Source: Hyperoodon ampullatus
Lineage: Eukaryota > Chordata > Mammalia > Artiodactyla > Ziphiidae
Length of the DNA: 64,000 nt
Reading direction: 5' to 3'
NCBI GenBank assembly: GCA_949752795.1
Contig: OX457057.1
Coordinates: 6,500,632-6,564,631 of the forward strand
Shown here one piece after another: positions 52,628 through 64,000 of this stretch. Numbering within the stretch: position 1 is the stretch's first letter; every line of letters begins with the position of its first letter. Under the pieces are notes generated by a model, which saw nothing but the letters and a program-made list of their open reading frames with translations, was not told the origin of the DNA and searched no databases. The position numbers and the translations under genes are program-made.

Positions 52628-52906
52628 TTTATTTATTTATTTTTGGCTGTGTTCGGTCTTCGTTTCTGTGCGTGGGCTTTCTCTAGTTGCAGCGAGTGGG
52701 GGCCACTCTTCATCGCGGTGCACGGGCCTCTCACTGTCACGGCCTCTCTTGTTGTGGAGCACAGGCTCCAGATGTGCAAGCTCAGTAGTTGTGGCTCACG
52801 GGCCCTGTTGCTCCGCGGCATGTGGGATCTTCCCAGACCAGGGCTCGAACCTGTGCCCCCTGCATTGGCAGGCAGATTCTCAACCACTGCGCCACCAGGG
52901 AAGCCC
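52628..52906 (-). mobile_element. Long CHR-type SINE, reverse orientation
   Basis: A (TTTA)n tail precedes the reverse complement of the long subfamily, which ends CCACCAGGGAAGCCC. The 18-bp TSD AAGAATGGCTTACTTTTA (52610-52627, 52907-52924) is perfect. Confidence 0.96.
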
Positions 52907-53009
52907 AAGAATGGCTTACTTTTAAAAGAGCTTACTTAAGGCAGCTTACTGATATTCATACAATATAAAATAAAATTTTAAACAGCTGAGGGAACTGGAC
53001 TGACAACAA

Positions 53010-53222
53010 TAGCTAAGATTCACTCAGCATTTGCCTGTGCCAGTTACTGCTCTAAGAGCTCTCCATTTTACCCACACAGTAGCCACACAAAGTAGGAACG
53101 ATTTATAGAAGAGGACCCTGAGCACACAGGGGTGAAAAAGGCTCCCTCAGGCCACATGGCAGGTCTCACAGGTGGTACAGGCTACAGAGCCTGTGCTCTA
53201 ACTGTAGACTACTATACTGCTT
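53010..53222 (-). repeat. MIR, nearly full length
   Basis: TACTGCTCTAAGAGCTCTCC, AGAAGAGGACCCTGAGCAC and CTGTGCTCTAACTGTAGAC are in antisense MIR order up to the end CTACTATACTGC. Confidence 0.8.
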
Positions 53223-53686
53223 CTCTTTTTCTTGGGAAAAAGGAAAATTGTAGGGGGAGAGAGGGGATTGAGAAAATGGAACCATGAAATAGGTGTTCAG
53301 GTTCATTGTATACCATTTGTTAGATGTAGCCAACATCTTATAAGCAAATATCTCAGAAGAAATTTGATCAGTCACAGGATTCTAAATCCATAAGGTAGAA
53401 GCAAATCACATGCTCAGGAGGTCAGTCCCTTCTGGAACTAAGAGCTGAGAAAAGTCTCTCCTGTGGGTCTACCCAGAGACAGCAATCTGCCACGGCCAGT
53501 AGCCTCGGGTACCCCTGGATAAGCCATTCAGGGCGCACAAACAGCGAGCTCCACAGGCTCCATACCGGTCAATGGTCTCACACCACACTATTTGAGTAAG
53601 CAAATCTGCCAAAAGTAAGAAATACAAAGGATTCCTAGTAATTCAGAGATTTAAGGCTCACCAGAACAGGAGTTCTGGGCTTCCCT

Positions 53687-53878
53687 GGTGGCGCAGTGGT
53701 TGAGAGTCCGCCTGCCGATGCAGGGGACACGGGTTTGTGCCCCGGTCCGGGAGGATCCCACATGCCGCGGAGCGGCTGGGCCCGTGAGCCATGGCCGCTG
53801 AGCCTGCGCGTCCGGAGCCTGTGCTCCGCAACGGGAGAGGCCACAACAGTGAGAGGCCCGCGTACCTCAAAAAAATAA
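53687..53878 (+). mobile_element. CHR-type SINE with A/T-mixed tail
   Basis: A near-consensus body starts GGGCTTCCCTGGTGGCGCAG. The tail is AAAAAATAAAAATAATAA rather than pure A. I could not find a TSD, so the right end may be rearranged. Confidence 0.9.
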
Positions 53879-55639
53879 AAATAATAAATAGTAAAATAAA
53901 ACTGCTCCGTAGAATAGCCTATTAATTTATTAAATAGTGGTTTAATTTTTTAATGTTTTTGTGTATCACATAAAAATATTACTTATCCAATAATAAGTGT
54001 TTATGCAATCAATTTAAGGCTGTTCACAAAACTGAAGAAAACTTTCCCCAAAAAAGCCAGACTGCTTTAGACATTACTTTTTGTCAGCATGTTTTGTTCT
54101 TCCTTTCCATTCAAAGATCAAAACTTACCCCGCATCTGCCGCCAGCACACTTCAGAATGAATACTAATTGCTCTTCTTCCTTCCCTGCACATCTAACATG
54201 TTTTTAAAAAGGTGAACATTCCGTTACTGAACATTTCCCCTTACCTATTCAATGTGAGAATTACGTCCTGTGGAAAGAGCAGAGCCTATGAAAGAGAGAC
54301 TGCCTAGATGGGTAGTCAAAGAATATACAAATAGGTAAAAAGTTTTCTACATAATTTTTCTCATTATCAAATATCCACACACACAAAAAAGACAACAGTA
54401 AGAGCTAAATACCTAAAACCAAAAGGAGAAAATAACTGTTCAAACGCTTCGATCTTGATAATGTTTTTCTATATAATTTTGGTCGATTAATAAAGAATGT
54501 GCATGTCTTTCTTACCATCCTCCCCTCACATATTTAAAATTCCTAGGTAATGTTTCAAACTATTTTCCTATGTTTTACATCTAATTTATGAAAACTGTTT
54601 CTTTTGCTAAGCAAACAAACAGTAGTATGTCCAAAAAAATTAAGATTTAGTAATTTGAGTTCTTCCAAAATGACTTTTATTAAATCCTTGTAAAAGAAAA
54701 GGCATTTATATTGGGAGGTAGATGCAAGTATTAAAGAGTTTTTCTCTTGTTTTTTGTTGGGTGGTAATATCAAAAAATACAGAAAGCTCACCATATGTGT
54801 AAAATATCAACTGCCTATATTAATATATTAAAAATGTTTGAAAAAATAAAAGGTGATTAGTAAAACAACAAAAACTTCTTATAAAGATAATCAAGAGCCC
54901 TTCTCCAATCTCACTCCTAAGACCACATAAAAAGAACCTGGTCATCTGCACCTGTACATAAGCACTACAGTTGTTTGTGCAAAGCATAAATTGGCCCAAT
55001 AAGAAATCCTGAAAACAATGCAAAAGGAAGGAATATCAACTGGCATTTTACTAAATGCATACAAGTCAAGTCACTACTGCTGCTGACGTTCAAAACCAGT
55101 AGAAACTTGACTATGCCACTGTTTCTAACCAGCTATTTTTAAATTATTAGAAGAAAATCTTGTGAGCTTGAGGTAAATACAGCTGTGAACTCAGCAGCAC
55201 ACACCATCTGGAGGCATCTGACTTAAGCAATTTTTCAAATGCATACATAGTATATTCAACTCTATATTGTTCCTTTGAAGCTGAACAGTCACATACAAAC
55301 TGACCCTTTTTTTAAACTGCAACTACAAAAGCTCATTCACTTTGTAGAAACAAGACATGAGAAACAGATCTAATTGTTCATCTTTAGAACCAAGTGATTA
55401 TTTCTACTCTTTACCGGCAAGAATACTTTAGCTTTATAAAGGATCCCCCATACGTACCTACCATATTCTTAAAACTTCACAAGTAACTTCTGATTAATCC
55501 TCTAAAATTAAAATGTTTTCTTCTTTCTAAAGTGATTCACATCCATTACTACCTCATTTTATCACAAAAACCTGAGTACAACTGTCATATGAATCATCAT
55601 AAAATCCTACGTACAGAACACAACTGCCATTAACATCCT
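53879..55639. other. Intronic sequence without recognised features
   Basis: AT-rich and apparently unique. Confidence 0.5.
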
Positions 55640-55990
55640 AATGCATGAACCAGCTAATGCCATTAACCTGCAGCCTCTTCCAGCTTCTATCATTCCTTCT
55701 CTCGCTACCAAACTTCTCAACATTTCCTTACCAACTGCAAACTAGCTTCCACCATCACTGGCCACCCTCCGCCTCCTGGGCTGCTCTGCTCAACAAATTC
55801 TCAGGGGTTCCACTGACTCCTGATTAAGTCAATGGCACTTGTTCACTGTGTTTTCTCAGTTCTCGTTCTCTAGTCCAAAACCTAGAACATGTGATTCTGC
55901 TGTCACCCCCCTACTCTGAAGCACCCTCTACCCTGCATTCTCTTTATATTGCTTGACCCTTCAGACCGCTCTCTCTCAAATCATTCTTCC
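55640..55990 (+). mobile_element. L2 fragment
   Basis: A C/T-rich block with TTCCACCATCACTGGCCACC, TCAATGGCACTTGTTCACTG and TCCCATTTCC-like words fits the central part of L2 ORF2. Confidence 0.55.
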
Positions 55991-56219
55991 ATTTCCTCCT
56001 CTTGCCATAATACTGGCTGTTCTTTCCCAATAACTTGAGGCTCAGCATTACCTCAGCACTGGCTCCTCCTCCTATGGGAGATTCAGTGAAGGCCCTTTGG
56101 TGGCATAAACAAATCTCAAAGCTGGCTGGGCCGCGGGTGTGTGGAGGAAGGCCAGGGGAAGCCCTTTCACAAAGGTCACCTCTAATAGGATGAGAGGGGT
56201 GTCAAGGAAAGAACAGAGG

Positions 56220-56370
56220 TCAGGCTCTGGCTTGGAATCCTGGCCTCCACACTCACCACCCGTGGGCCTTGGTCAAGTTGCTTAACTCCTCTAAGTCTTG
56301 GGTTTCCTCACTGGTACCTCAGAGGCATTTAGACCTGCAAGGATTAAATAATTCACGCAAAGACAGAACA
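56220..56370 (+). repeat. MIR fragment
   Basis: CTTGGTCAAGTTGCTTAACT, GGTTTCCTCACTGGTACC and CAAGGATTAAATAATTCACG match sense MIR. Confidence 0.75.
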
Positions 56371-56389
56371 ATATTAAGGAAATGAAGTC

Positions 56390-56650
56390 ATCCATAATCC
56401 CATCATCCAGAGATCAGCACTATTAACGTTTGGTATATTTCTTTCTAATCTTTTTCCTTAGCCTCTGTGAGTAAATGTGGGTGTGCACATAATTGGAATC
56501 ATACTGCATAAACAGTTTGGCATCTACAGTTTTTTTTCCCACTGAGCTTTACATTATATTTTTATATCATGATGATTTTTAGTGGTTGCATAATATTTCC
56601 TTTTATGGATGGATCATGATTTAACACTTCCCTTCTACTACTGGGTGCTT
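56390..56650. mobile_element. Old LINE-like fragment
   Basis: CATCCAGAGATCAGCACTAT, AATTGGAATCATACTGCAT and GTGGTTGCATAATATTTCC follow a common L1-associated repeat. Orientation and subfamily are unclear. Confidence 0.45.
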
Positions 56651-57029
56651 AAACTGACAAATCACTAGGTTTAATTTCTTTTTTGTTCCATTTTTTTTTC
56701 CTTTCCCAGAAAAAAGTCTCTTCCTCCCTCTCTATTCCACCTGTGAGCCAAAAATTGTTAACAATGGCTAATAAATCATCAAACAGTGTGAGAAACACAT
56801 TTTCATCAAGGAAGAAGAAAATAATGACTTAGAGAGTAAACATCCCATATTAAACTAAAAATCACTGGCATGCCCTGAAGTTATCTTTGGAAGTTTTGTG
56901 AATCATCATGTTCTTTTAAATTTGTTTGGTCTTCCTTCATTGGGATGTAAGTGCTGTGAGGAAAGGGACTTCATCTTTTTTGTATCTTCAGCAACTAAAA
57001 CAGTATCTAGAGCATAGCTACTGCTCGCT

Positions 57030-57200
57030 ATATTAAGTACTAGCTGCCATTATCTGCCAGGCACTTTCCTAAGCATTTTGCACACCCTCTGAGGTAGATT
57101 CATCATTTTTCCCACAAAGAGGCTAATAAATAACTTACCCCAGGTCTCACAGTGAGTGAGTGGTAGAACTAAGGATAGAACACAGTCTAGCTATTTACCA
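57030..57200 (-). repeat. MIR fragment
   Basis: TGCCAGGCACTTTCCTAAGC, TCTGAGGTAGATTCATCAT and GGTCTCACAGTGAGTGAG match antisense MIR. Confidence 0.75.
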
Positions 57201-60200
57201 CCAACTTATAATGAATAAATTGATTACGTATACCAGCAGAGCCTCCACGTGATAGCATTAAAAACTGAACATGCTTTATTTTCCTGCTAATTAAATTTTA
57301 ACATTTTGTTTTACTATTTTTCATTACAAACAGATATGTCAACTAAATCAAGAATTAAAAAGATTGTGGAGGGAAAGGCTACGACCCTAATCACCATCAG
57401 TATATGGAATTAAAAAATATGGTCCTATAAATAAAAAAGAAATACATACTAATGAACTTTTGAAATAACCTGTTTGGATCTAGGATACTTACTATACTTC
57501 TTTCTATTTTTCTGTAGATTCAGCATTCTCTGCTGCCAATCTAAATGTCCTGATTTCTTTTAATTAAAGTAAACATTGTATACGTGTCACACTGAAATTA
57601 TTACATTTTCTAGAAAATGTTGCACTCTCTTTCCTCATTCCAAGTTATCTTAAGAAGGACCCATTTCTCCAATGAGTTAAAAAGTATCTCAACCTGCCAC
57701 CGCTTCCCTTGTCCCTTTAAACACCCCCCAACCGCGTCCCTAACACCAGCCCCACAAGTCCCTCCAGCAACACACACCCACGTTCTTCCATCAGTAAACT
57801 GGGCCCGTGAACGGGCTTCACATTAGCTTTATATATAAACAGATTTGTCAATTTTGTCTTTTGACTTTTGCTCCTTTTTTAAAAAATGTAGTGGACAGTC
57901 TTAGAAACCATGGTGGTAGGCAGCTCCTCAAGACAAAGGCATATGGTAAGGAGACCAAACCATTAAGAAAATGTGTCATTCACATCACAATCTATTTTAC
58001 AGCCTGAAAAGTCTGACTTTGTCATGGACCTATATTCAAAGACTCAAAGCTACTCAATCTTACAGTAAATACTTTCCAGTAACTTGGAGCCAAAAGCACA
58101 TTTTAAAATTTAAAGGTAGCCACACATACCCCTGAAGAGAGACACTTCTAAATCCTTGTATTAATCATCTAGCCCGTGGCCAGACTGCTCTAAATCAATG
58201 GTTCTCGCAGTCCCTTTGGTACAGTGTAACAAGAGGGAAGAGACAGAGGAAACAGTTTAGCCGTGTTATCTCCATTGGGCTAACATTTATTTGAGTTTTA
58301 CAAACAAATCCTAGAATAGCAAACAAAGACCCAGTTTAAAAAAAAAAAGGGCTTCCTATGTCATTATAAAATGGATGGTTCCATTGGCTACTCAGACTAA
58401 CGTAACAGCAAGCAAAACCTTTGACCTTGGAAAAGCATGGTAAGTGTTAATACCTACTGCTAAATTACATGGTTTATCAATTTCCTCAAAACCAAAAATA
58501 AATCTCCCACGAGTAAACTATTACATGAGTAAACAAAAGCTTGTCTTGTTCTATCATTTGCTTAAAAGCAAGCACAAGGGCGGTGGGAGAGGGATTAAGA
58601 AACACAGGCAGACAAGTCCATAAAACCTCCAGTGTAAAACAAAACTACCCTGCAGGAGCAGCCAATGCAGTCTGACCTAACAGCTGTACACAGTTGCACT
58701 AATTAAAATGAAGAGCTAGTCTGCATGACACACAGGCCATTCGCTGAACCTTCCTGAGGAGTTGACGGGGTTCCCCATCACACTCCACACCCGCACCCCA
58801 CACCACCACCAGACCTACAAGCTAAAAAATAAACCGGCACATGGCTCAGGGTACCCACATTTGAAGATCCATACACATTCAAGCATTTCAGAAGTAATCA
58901 CAACCATGTAGACTGGAACATATCCTACAGGCTATAAAAACCCATTCACACACAAAGGAAGTGGTACAGCTACATTACGTCAGCTCTCGCCTCAATTCAT
59001 AAATGCAAAACCACAAAACAAGACAAAAACCTACATGGCCTTTTGCTGGAAACCTTCTGAGAGTGAATGAATGTAGGTTAAGTCTTCAAATATGTTACTG
59101 AACAGCACTCCTTGATGCATCACTTTCAACAGCCAGGGGGAAGGAAGAAGTGTCATCTTAGTCCATTCTCTCATGCAATCAGATCAAATAACATTTCAAG
59201 CACAGCCTGCCAAGCACCAGGGCCTGCCAGAGTACAATGAGCACTCAAGTGCTCTGGACTGAAAACCACCTTTCACTGGTCCCAGAGATCTTTATAAAAT
59301 ACTTTAAACACTACTAAATTACAGAGTTGAAAAAAACAAACACAGGCTTCTAACTGCTGCTCCCATACTATTGTGAAGTTGCTGTTAAATGTTAAGCCTC
59401 TAAAATGTCTGCCTTGTGTTATTAACTAGGCAATGTAGATTTTCAGAAAGGCAATTGCCTCTCAGAGCCCAAATCTAACACACACATAAAAATGTAGAGT
59501 TTGGTTGTGCATCTGGAAATAATTGCCCACAGATCAACAGGCTTTTACATGGGATATTGTTCCCGTCTGTAGGGTTTCAAATCATGTCTACTTTAAATTT
59601 GGAGTTCCTAGGAAGAAAAAAAAGAAAGAAAAAAGAAGAAGAAAGTAAGAATGACCAGAATATAGTAATTTTGGCATGTAATTTAAAGGACTTTGTCAAC
59701 TCTGTTCTCAACTTTCTCTCAGTGTCTCAATCGTAAAGCACACAGACACACATATCAAAGAGAAAAATTAATCTCTCTACTGACCTCAGTGTTCATTCAC
59801 ATACCATTTTTTTTGAATTTCCATATGGCTGAGAGGAGGCCTCCAGCCAAACAATGCCCCAAGGAGAACAGTGGCACATGTGGGCCAGGAAAGCGAATGG
59901 CTGGGAGTAAAACAAAGTAACCTATGACAAGAGTTTCTTTTTCAGCAAACAGAAAGTGGTCAAGCAGGTCTCCATACAGCTTCAACCAGAGTACAAGATT
60001 TGAGCAAACAGGTGGAGGGGGCAGGGAAGCCATCACCTCAAACAAAAAATAAAAAAATAAAAAATACCAATTTAAACTTAGAGCAATCTTCTTCAAAACT
60101 ATCCTTGCGTTTTAGCTAACCTGGTAAAATAACAGTATTGTGATCCAAGAAACAAATTATATTTGTCACTTAAGCAGCCCCAAATTACTTTATAACCAAG

Positions 60201-60539
60201 TACATCCAATTCACTTTATTTTTAAACTTAAATTTACTCCACAGTAAGCAGTAAAGCTCCTGATCAAACAGCGGCTTTTGGATTATACATTCCTCATCTT
60301 CAGCTTTCCTTTTAAAGAACACACACACCCTTTAAAAAAAAAAGTGTTTTCTCTGCCCTAAACATGTTTCTTACTTGGTTTATTTAATTGGGATTTCTAG
60401 AGTTTTGACAATTTAAAACAAACAAACAAAACCCCCAAAACTAGTAAGCCCAACAGAAATGCAATGGGACACAGCAAACACCTATTCCTGATTCCTGGAA
60501 AGCCACCATCATACTTAATACCCGAGTTGTTCATCTCTC
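57201..60539. other. Repeat-poor sequence before the CpG island
   Basis: About 3.3 kb with no SINE, LINE or LTR that I recognise, which is uncommon in this window. Such depletion next to a promoter can reflect regulatory constraint, but I see no specific motif set. Confidence 0.5.
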
Positions 60540-61180
60540 TGGGGTCATCGACCTCACTCCCGTACACCCACCTCCGAGAGCCCCTGCGCCCACAGTTATC
60601 CAACTTCCTGGCCCGAGACCCGCGTCCCCCTCGCAGCAAGAGGGGCCAGCCACTTGCCTGCGGCCGGTCGCAGCAGGAGCTGAGCCCTGGGGCCTCCTCT
60701 CCTCCTCCTCCTCCTCCTCGTCCTCCGGTGCAGGGCCCCCTCGCAAACTCAGGCCCGTGGGCACCGGAGGGACGGGCGGGGGCTCGGGGCGTGAAATGCA
60801 CTTGCTAAACAAAAGGAGGCCCGGGCGGCCGCAGGGCAGCAAGGCGCGGGCGCATGTCCCCGCGGCTCAGCGGCTCCGGGAGGTGGTGGCCGCGCCGGGC
60901 CCCGCCCGCAGCTAGGGGAAGCGGCTGCCGCGGCTCACTCTCCTTCAGCCCAGGCGTCCGGGCCAACACTGCCACATGCCAGTGACCCAGACGCTGGGAG
61001 AGAAAGAGCAGCCTCCCCGCTGCGGCGGCGGCGGCGGCCGACAAAACCCGGGCTGGAGCCTGGCCCGATCCGCGCGCACCTCTGCCCGCGGGGACGCGCG
61101 CACACAAAGCCTGTGCCGCTGCAACTGTACCTCCTGCCCAGCTCGGCCAGCCTCCCCTCTTCCTCAGTCCCCCCTCCCCT
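60540..61180 (-). promoter_or_regulatory. CpG island, candidate promoter and untranslated first exon
   Basis: Base composition shifts abruptly from AT-rich intron to GC-rich sequence dense in CpG, with a CGG/GCC trinucleotide run at 61022-61039 and (CCT)n near 60697-60718. It contains Sp1-like CCCGCCC boxes (for example around 60900) and an NRF1-like GCGGGCGCATG at 60845-60855. There is no convincing TATA box, as is usual for housekeeping-type CpG promoters. On the minus strand CAG|GCAAGT (60660-60652) fits a GC-AG class donor and could end a first exon. The island is about 39.5 kb upstream of the RERE start-codon exon in the right orientation. A bidirectional or antisense transcript is also possible. 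Confidence 0.7.
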
Positions 61181-62094
61181 CCCGACAGCCGGAACTGGGA
61201 GGCTGTGTGATTGATGGCAGCTCTTAATAGCGTGGTCAGCTAGAAAATGCATCTGCAAGCAAGATATTAAAGAGGCAGCGCATCCCCGTGAGTGATCAGC
61301 AGTTCACACATCCTAGAGCTGCCTCTGCTTCTGCCAGGAATATTAATGCCAACCCCCTCTGACGTCTAACAAATGCAGATGAAATAACCAACAATCACAG
61401 ACACGATGAACGTTTGTTTCAAAGATGCACAGGAGAAAGAAGCATTGTTTGGTGTCAAACAACATTTCTGACCCCAATTTTCCTTACAGTTTAAGAATTC
61501 TCTGTAAGTCATTTGTTTAAAAAGTCTTCTCCCCGATCTTTTTTCCCCAAGAAAACAAAGATCCATCTGCTAGACAAGGCATGGCTTAAATTGGGCTTGA
61601 TTGAAATCCATCTAATAAGGAAGCAAAATAAATACACATTCCTTGCCATGTAGCCTTAAATAAACATAAAACCCACCAGCTACCAGATTCCAGACCTGTC
61701 ATTAATTCCATTGTTATGTGCATCAAAACAGAATTACCCAAAGTAATTTCAAATTAGTTTCTTCCCCCACCCCCAAACTGGTAAATATCTATCAACTTGC
61801 TCAAATATACCAAAATTAAACTACATTTATACCATGTATTTCCTAGTAGTAACCGCCACAATCATTGTGTCCTATTAAATAAGACACTACATAGCAAATT
61901 TTAAAAAATACGTTCCTATGGAATACAAATTCAAATTACTAAATTCACTCAGTATCAACCCAAACTTGAAAGTTACAAGCTCAAAATTTAAATGATCACT
62001 TTTGGTATCTTTAATATTACACTTTTCAGCCTCCAGGCAAGTTTCATGGAACTCTCAAATAGCTTTATACATGTTACTGGACCTTCCAAGGTCC
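61181..62094. other. Repeat-poor sequence on the far side of the CpG island
   Basis: Composition returns to AT-rich. A CRE-like TGACGT lies at 61360-61365. No exon is evident. Confidence 0.45.
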
Positions 62095-62200
62095 AATAAC
62101 TGCTGAATTATTAGGTACCCTTACCAATAGGCAAACATTTAGATTAAGTGATTTGCCCAAAGTTTCTCAACAAGAGAGTGGGGGGCCAGGTATGGAGGAG
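62095..62200 (-). repeat. MIR-like fragment
   Basis: TTAAGTGATTTGCCCAAAGT and the words before it suggest antisense MIR. Only about 100 bases are recognisable. Confidence 0.5.
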
Positions 62201-62839
62201 AAGCACAGTATACCCAGGGATCCTGCCTCTCTGGCACAGATAACCTAACTGACATGCACATTTGCTATTTAAACATCACTGCTGAGTTCTTTCAAAGAAA
62301 ACTCAAGTTAGTCTACAGGAGATAGAAATCTCTCTCTAAAACTACTAGCACAGCACTTGGACTGAGAGCAGGAGCTGATGAAGCATAATGCCTCTGCCAC
62401 CCTGAAAGGTGGCTGCGACCAACACAAATCAGAGGCGGTCCTCACGCCAGTGCAGCTCTGCCCTAAGCTCCCCGTACCACCATTCCTCAATAAGACCATC
62501 CTGAGGGGACCGAAGCCTTGAAAGTCTACTCAGGGCCAAGTGGTGCTGAGATCACTCCATCCATGTCGGAGATGAAACTGACCCTAAAGCCTAGCTACAA
62601 AAGCCACTCCTGTACTGGGGCACACTTCCATTTACCCACCAGCTCTTATCTAGATACATGGCAGGGCCAGAAGCAATAGGGGTTTTTTTTTGTCTGCAGC
62701 ACTTTAAAAAGGGCTGGTTTACCACAAGTTGGAAAGGGCTGGTGAGAACAACCAAACTGCTTTATTCTAAATTCATACTGTACCTAGTCTCCTGGGATTC
62801 CAAATGCTTTGACAGCACTTTATGACACTTACATTCTTT

Positions 62840-63310
62840 TGTCCTTATCTTGCACCCTCTGCTAATCCATCCACACCCAGCCCCCCACTTTCTAGTTACA
62901 CCAGTCTTTCAATCTCTCCAAGGTATCAGGATTCCTACCAAAGGCCATGGCCGCTTCTTCCCACTAGAACAGAATTCTCTCCCTGCCACCCCAAACCCCC
63001 AACCTCCCCAGCACACAGTTTAAAGCCTACTCCTTCAGACCTCAGGTAAAATATGACTTTGTCAGAGAAGCTTCCCCTGCGGCCCCGTTCTAGGTCAAGT
63101 TGCTTTGTTATAATAAGTTCTCAGGGAACTGTGTTCCTTTCCTTGAGAGCATTTATCTCAGTTTGTAATTCATTGGTGTGACTTTCTGATTAATGTCAAT
63201 AGCCCCCTCTAGAGAGCAAGTTCCATCAGAGGAAGTTCTGTATGTTTGCTCATCATCAAATACCCCGGTTACCAAGCACACATATCTTTGAAATGAATAA
63301 CTGAATTATT
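62840..63310 (+). mobile_element. L2 3' end
   Basis: CTTCAGACCTCAGGTAAAAT, GTCAGAGAAGCTTCCCCTG, GAGAGCATTTATCTCAGTTT and AGAGAGCAAGTTCCATCAG follow L2 3' UTR order. The element lies beyond the CpG island. Confidence 0.75.
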
Positions 63311-63439
63311 CATTAATAATACTACTCATACTGTTCTACTCATTTGTATATTCTCCACACAGTTGTTGGCACAAAAGAAGCCCCGCTCAAATAAGTAGCA
63401 CTTATGCAAATAAATTTAAAAATTAAAAGTCTAGGAAAA

Positions 63440-63540
63440 TGAACATTTTTATCCCCACTTTATAGAGATGTAAGTAATTGTGCCTGGGGTAACTTACAAA
63501 AACACTGAGACCCAAACCGGGGTCCTATCTGCAAGCTATA
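63440..63540 (-). repeat. MIR fragment
   Basis: TTATCCCCACTTTATAGAGA and GAGACCCAAACCGGGGTCC fit antisense MIR. Confidence 0.6.
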
Positions 63541-64000
63541 CTTTTTTTTTTTTAAGAGCCAATGAAGTACAGATGCCATCATTAATACATTCAAGATAAG
63601 TTCTTCCTAGTGATGTGGCATTTAAGCAAGACGCAAACAGCAGCAGGTAAACTGGACAGACTACTAAATCCTGTATGCACACAGAGAGCAATATAAACAG
63701 AATATAAAACGTTGAAAGGACATTATTATACACTAGTTTGTCTTCAACATTTCTCTGAATGCGAAAGTACTACCAAATTCTCCTGTAAGTGGCAGAAGGG
63801 GTATAGTCCTCACCTCTCTTTTACACTGAACTTTTTCTTTATTTTCAGTTATTTCCTCTCTAAAAGACTTCTACTTCCCTGACACGGAAGCCTTTGTAAG
63901 AATTCTTTTGACCTGAGGACTCCTAGTCATTGGTGACAGACATTCCAAAACTGCCCTCCCCGACTCCTCAAAGTGAAGAATTCATTTTAAACACCATTAA

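Larger units (their letters stand above)
21284..60539 (-). other. RERE: Probable RERE intron 5' of the start-codon exon
   Basis: The stretch between the start-codon exon and the CpG island has no recognisable coding exon on either strand. It carries ten SINEs, an MLT1 LTR, a mariner hairpin, MER20, MER2-like and MER33-like elements and many L2 and MIR pieces. Calling it one intron assumes the island is an upstream RERE promoter. If RERE transcription starts further out, it is part of a larger intron. Confidence 0.65.

Noticed and set aside
60397..60801. 134-codon minus-strand frame in the CpG island with a hydrophobic C terminus
   Set aside because: It is a GC-rich chance frame overlapped by long frames on the other strand, runs across the candidate donor and resembles no protein I know. 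The hydrophobic end comes from T-rich intron.

Overview
This is a mammalian nuclear window that almost certainly comes from a cetacean, probably a toothed whale. Twenty tRNA-derived SINEs of the cetacean/artiodactyl CHR type are spread through it. Several of them have long pure A tails and near-perfect 15-18 bp target-site duplications (TSDs). They sit among typical eutherian repeats: MIR, L2, L1, MLT1, MER20 and MER5A. No bacterial-style gene organisation is present, and nearly all open reading frames are chance frames or SINE translations.

Only one protein-coding exon is well supported. It lies on the minus strand (20818-21283) and carries the start codon and first 107 codons of RERE (arginine-glutamic acid dipeptide repeats, atrophin-2), a nuclear-receptor and chromatin corepressor. 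Splice acceptor, in-frame upstream stop, start codon and splice donor are all visible. Positions 1-20817 are the following RERE intron. Positions 21284 to about 60.5 kb are the preceding intron.

A CpG island at about 60.54-61.18 kb is the only other gene-like signal. It is best read as a promoter and untranslated first exon, either the main one or an alternative one for RERE. This assignment is inference. Beyond it, 61.2-64 kb is either upstream flank or more intron, with MIR and L2 remnants.

The rest is layered repeat history. L2 and MIR fossils are oldest, followed by hAT and Tigger DNA transposons, MaLR LTRs and L1 3' ends. Mariner and SINE insertions are younger. Informative cases are a complete MER20 split by a CHR SINE, a near-perfect mariner hairpin of the kind that gave rise to ruminant miR-2284/2285, a Tigger element inside an L1 3' UTR, and SINE copies with one, two or three units of an internal 15-bp repeat. 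I found no new multi-gene system, CRISPR array, tRNA or rRNA gene.
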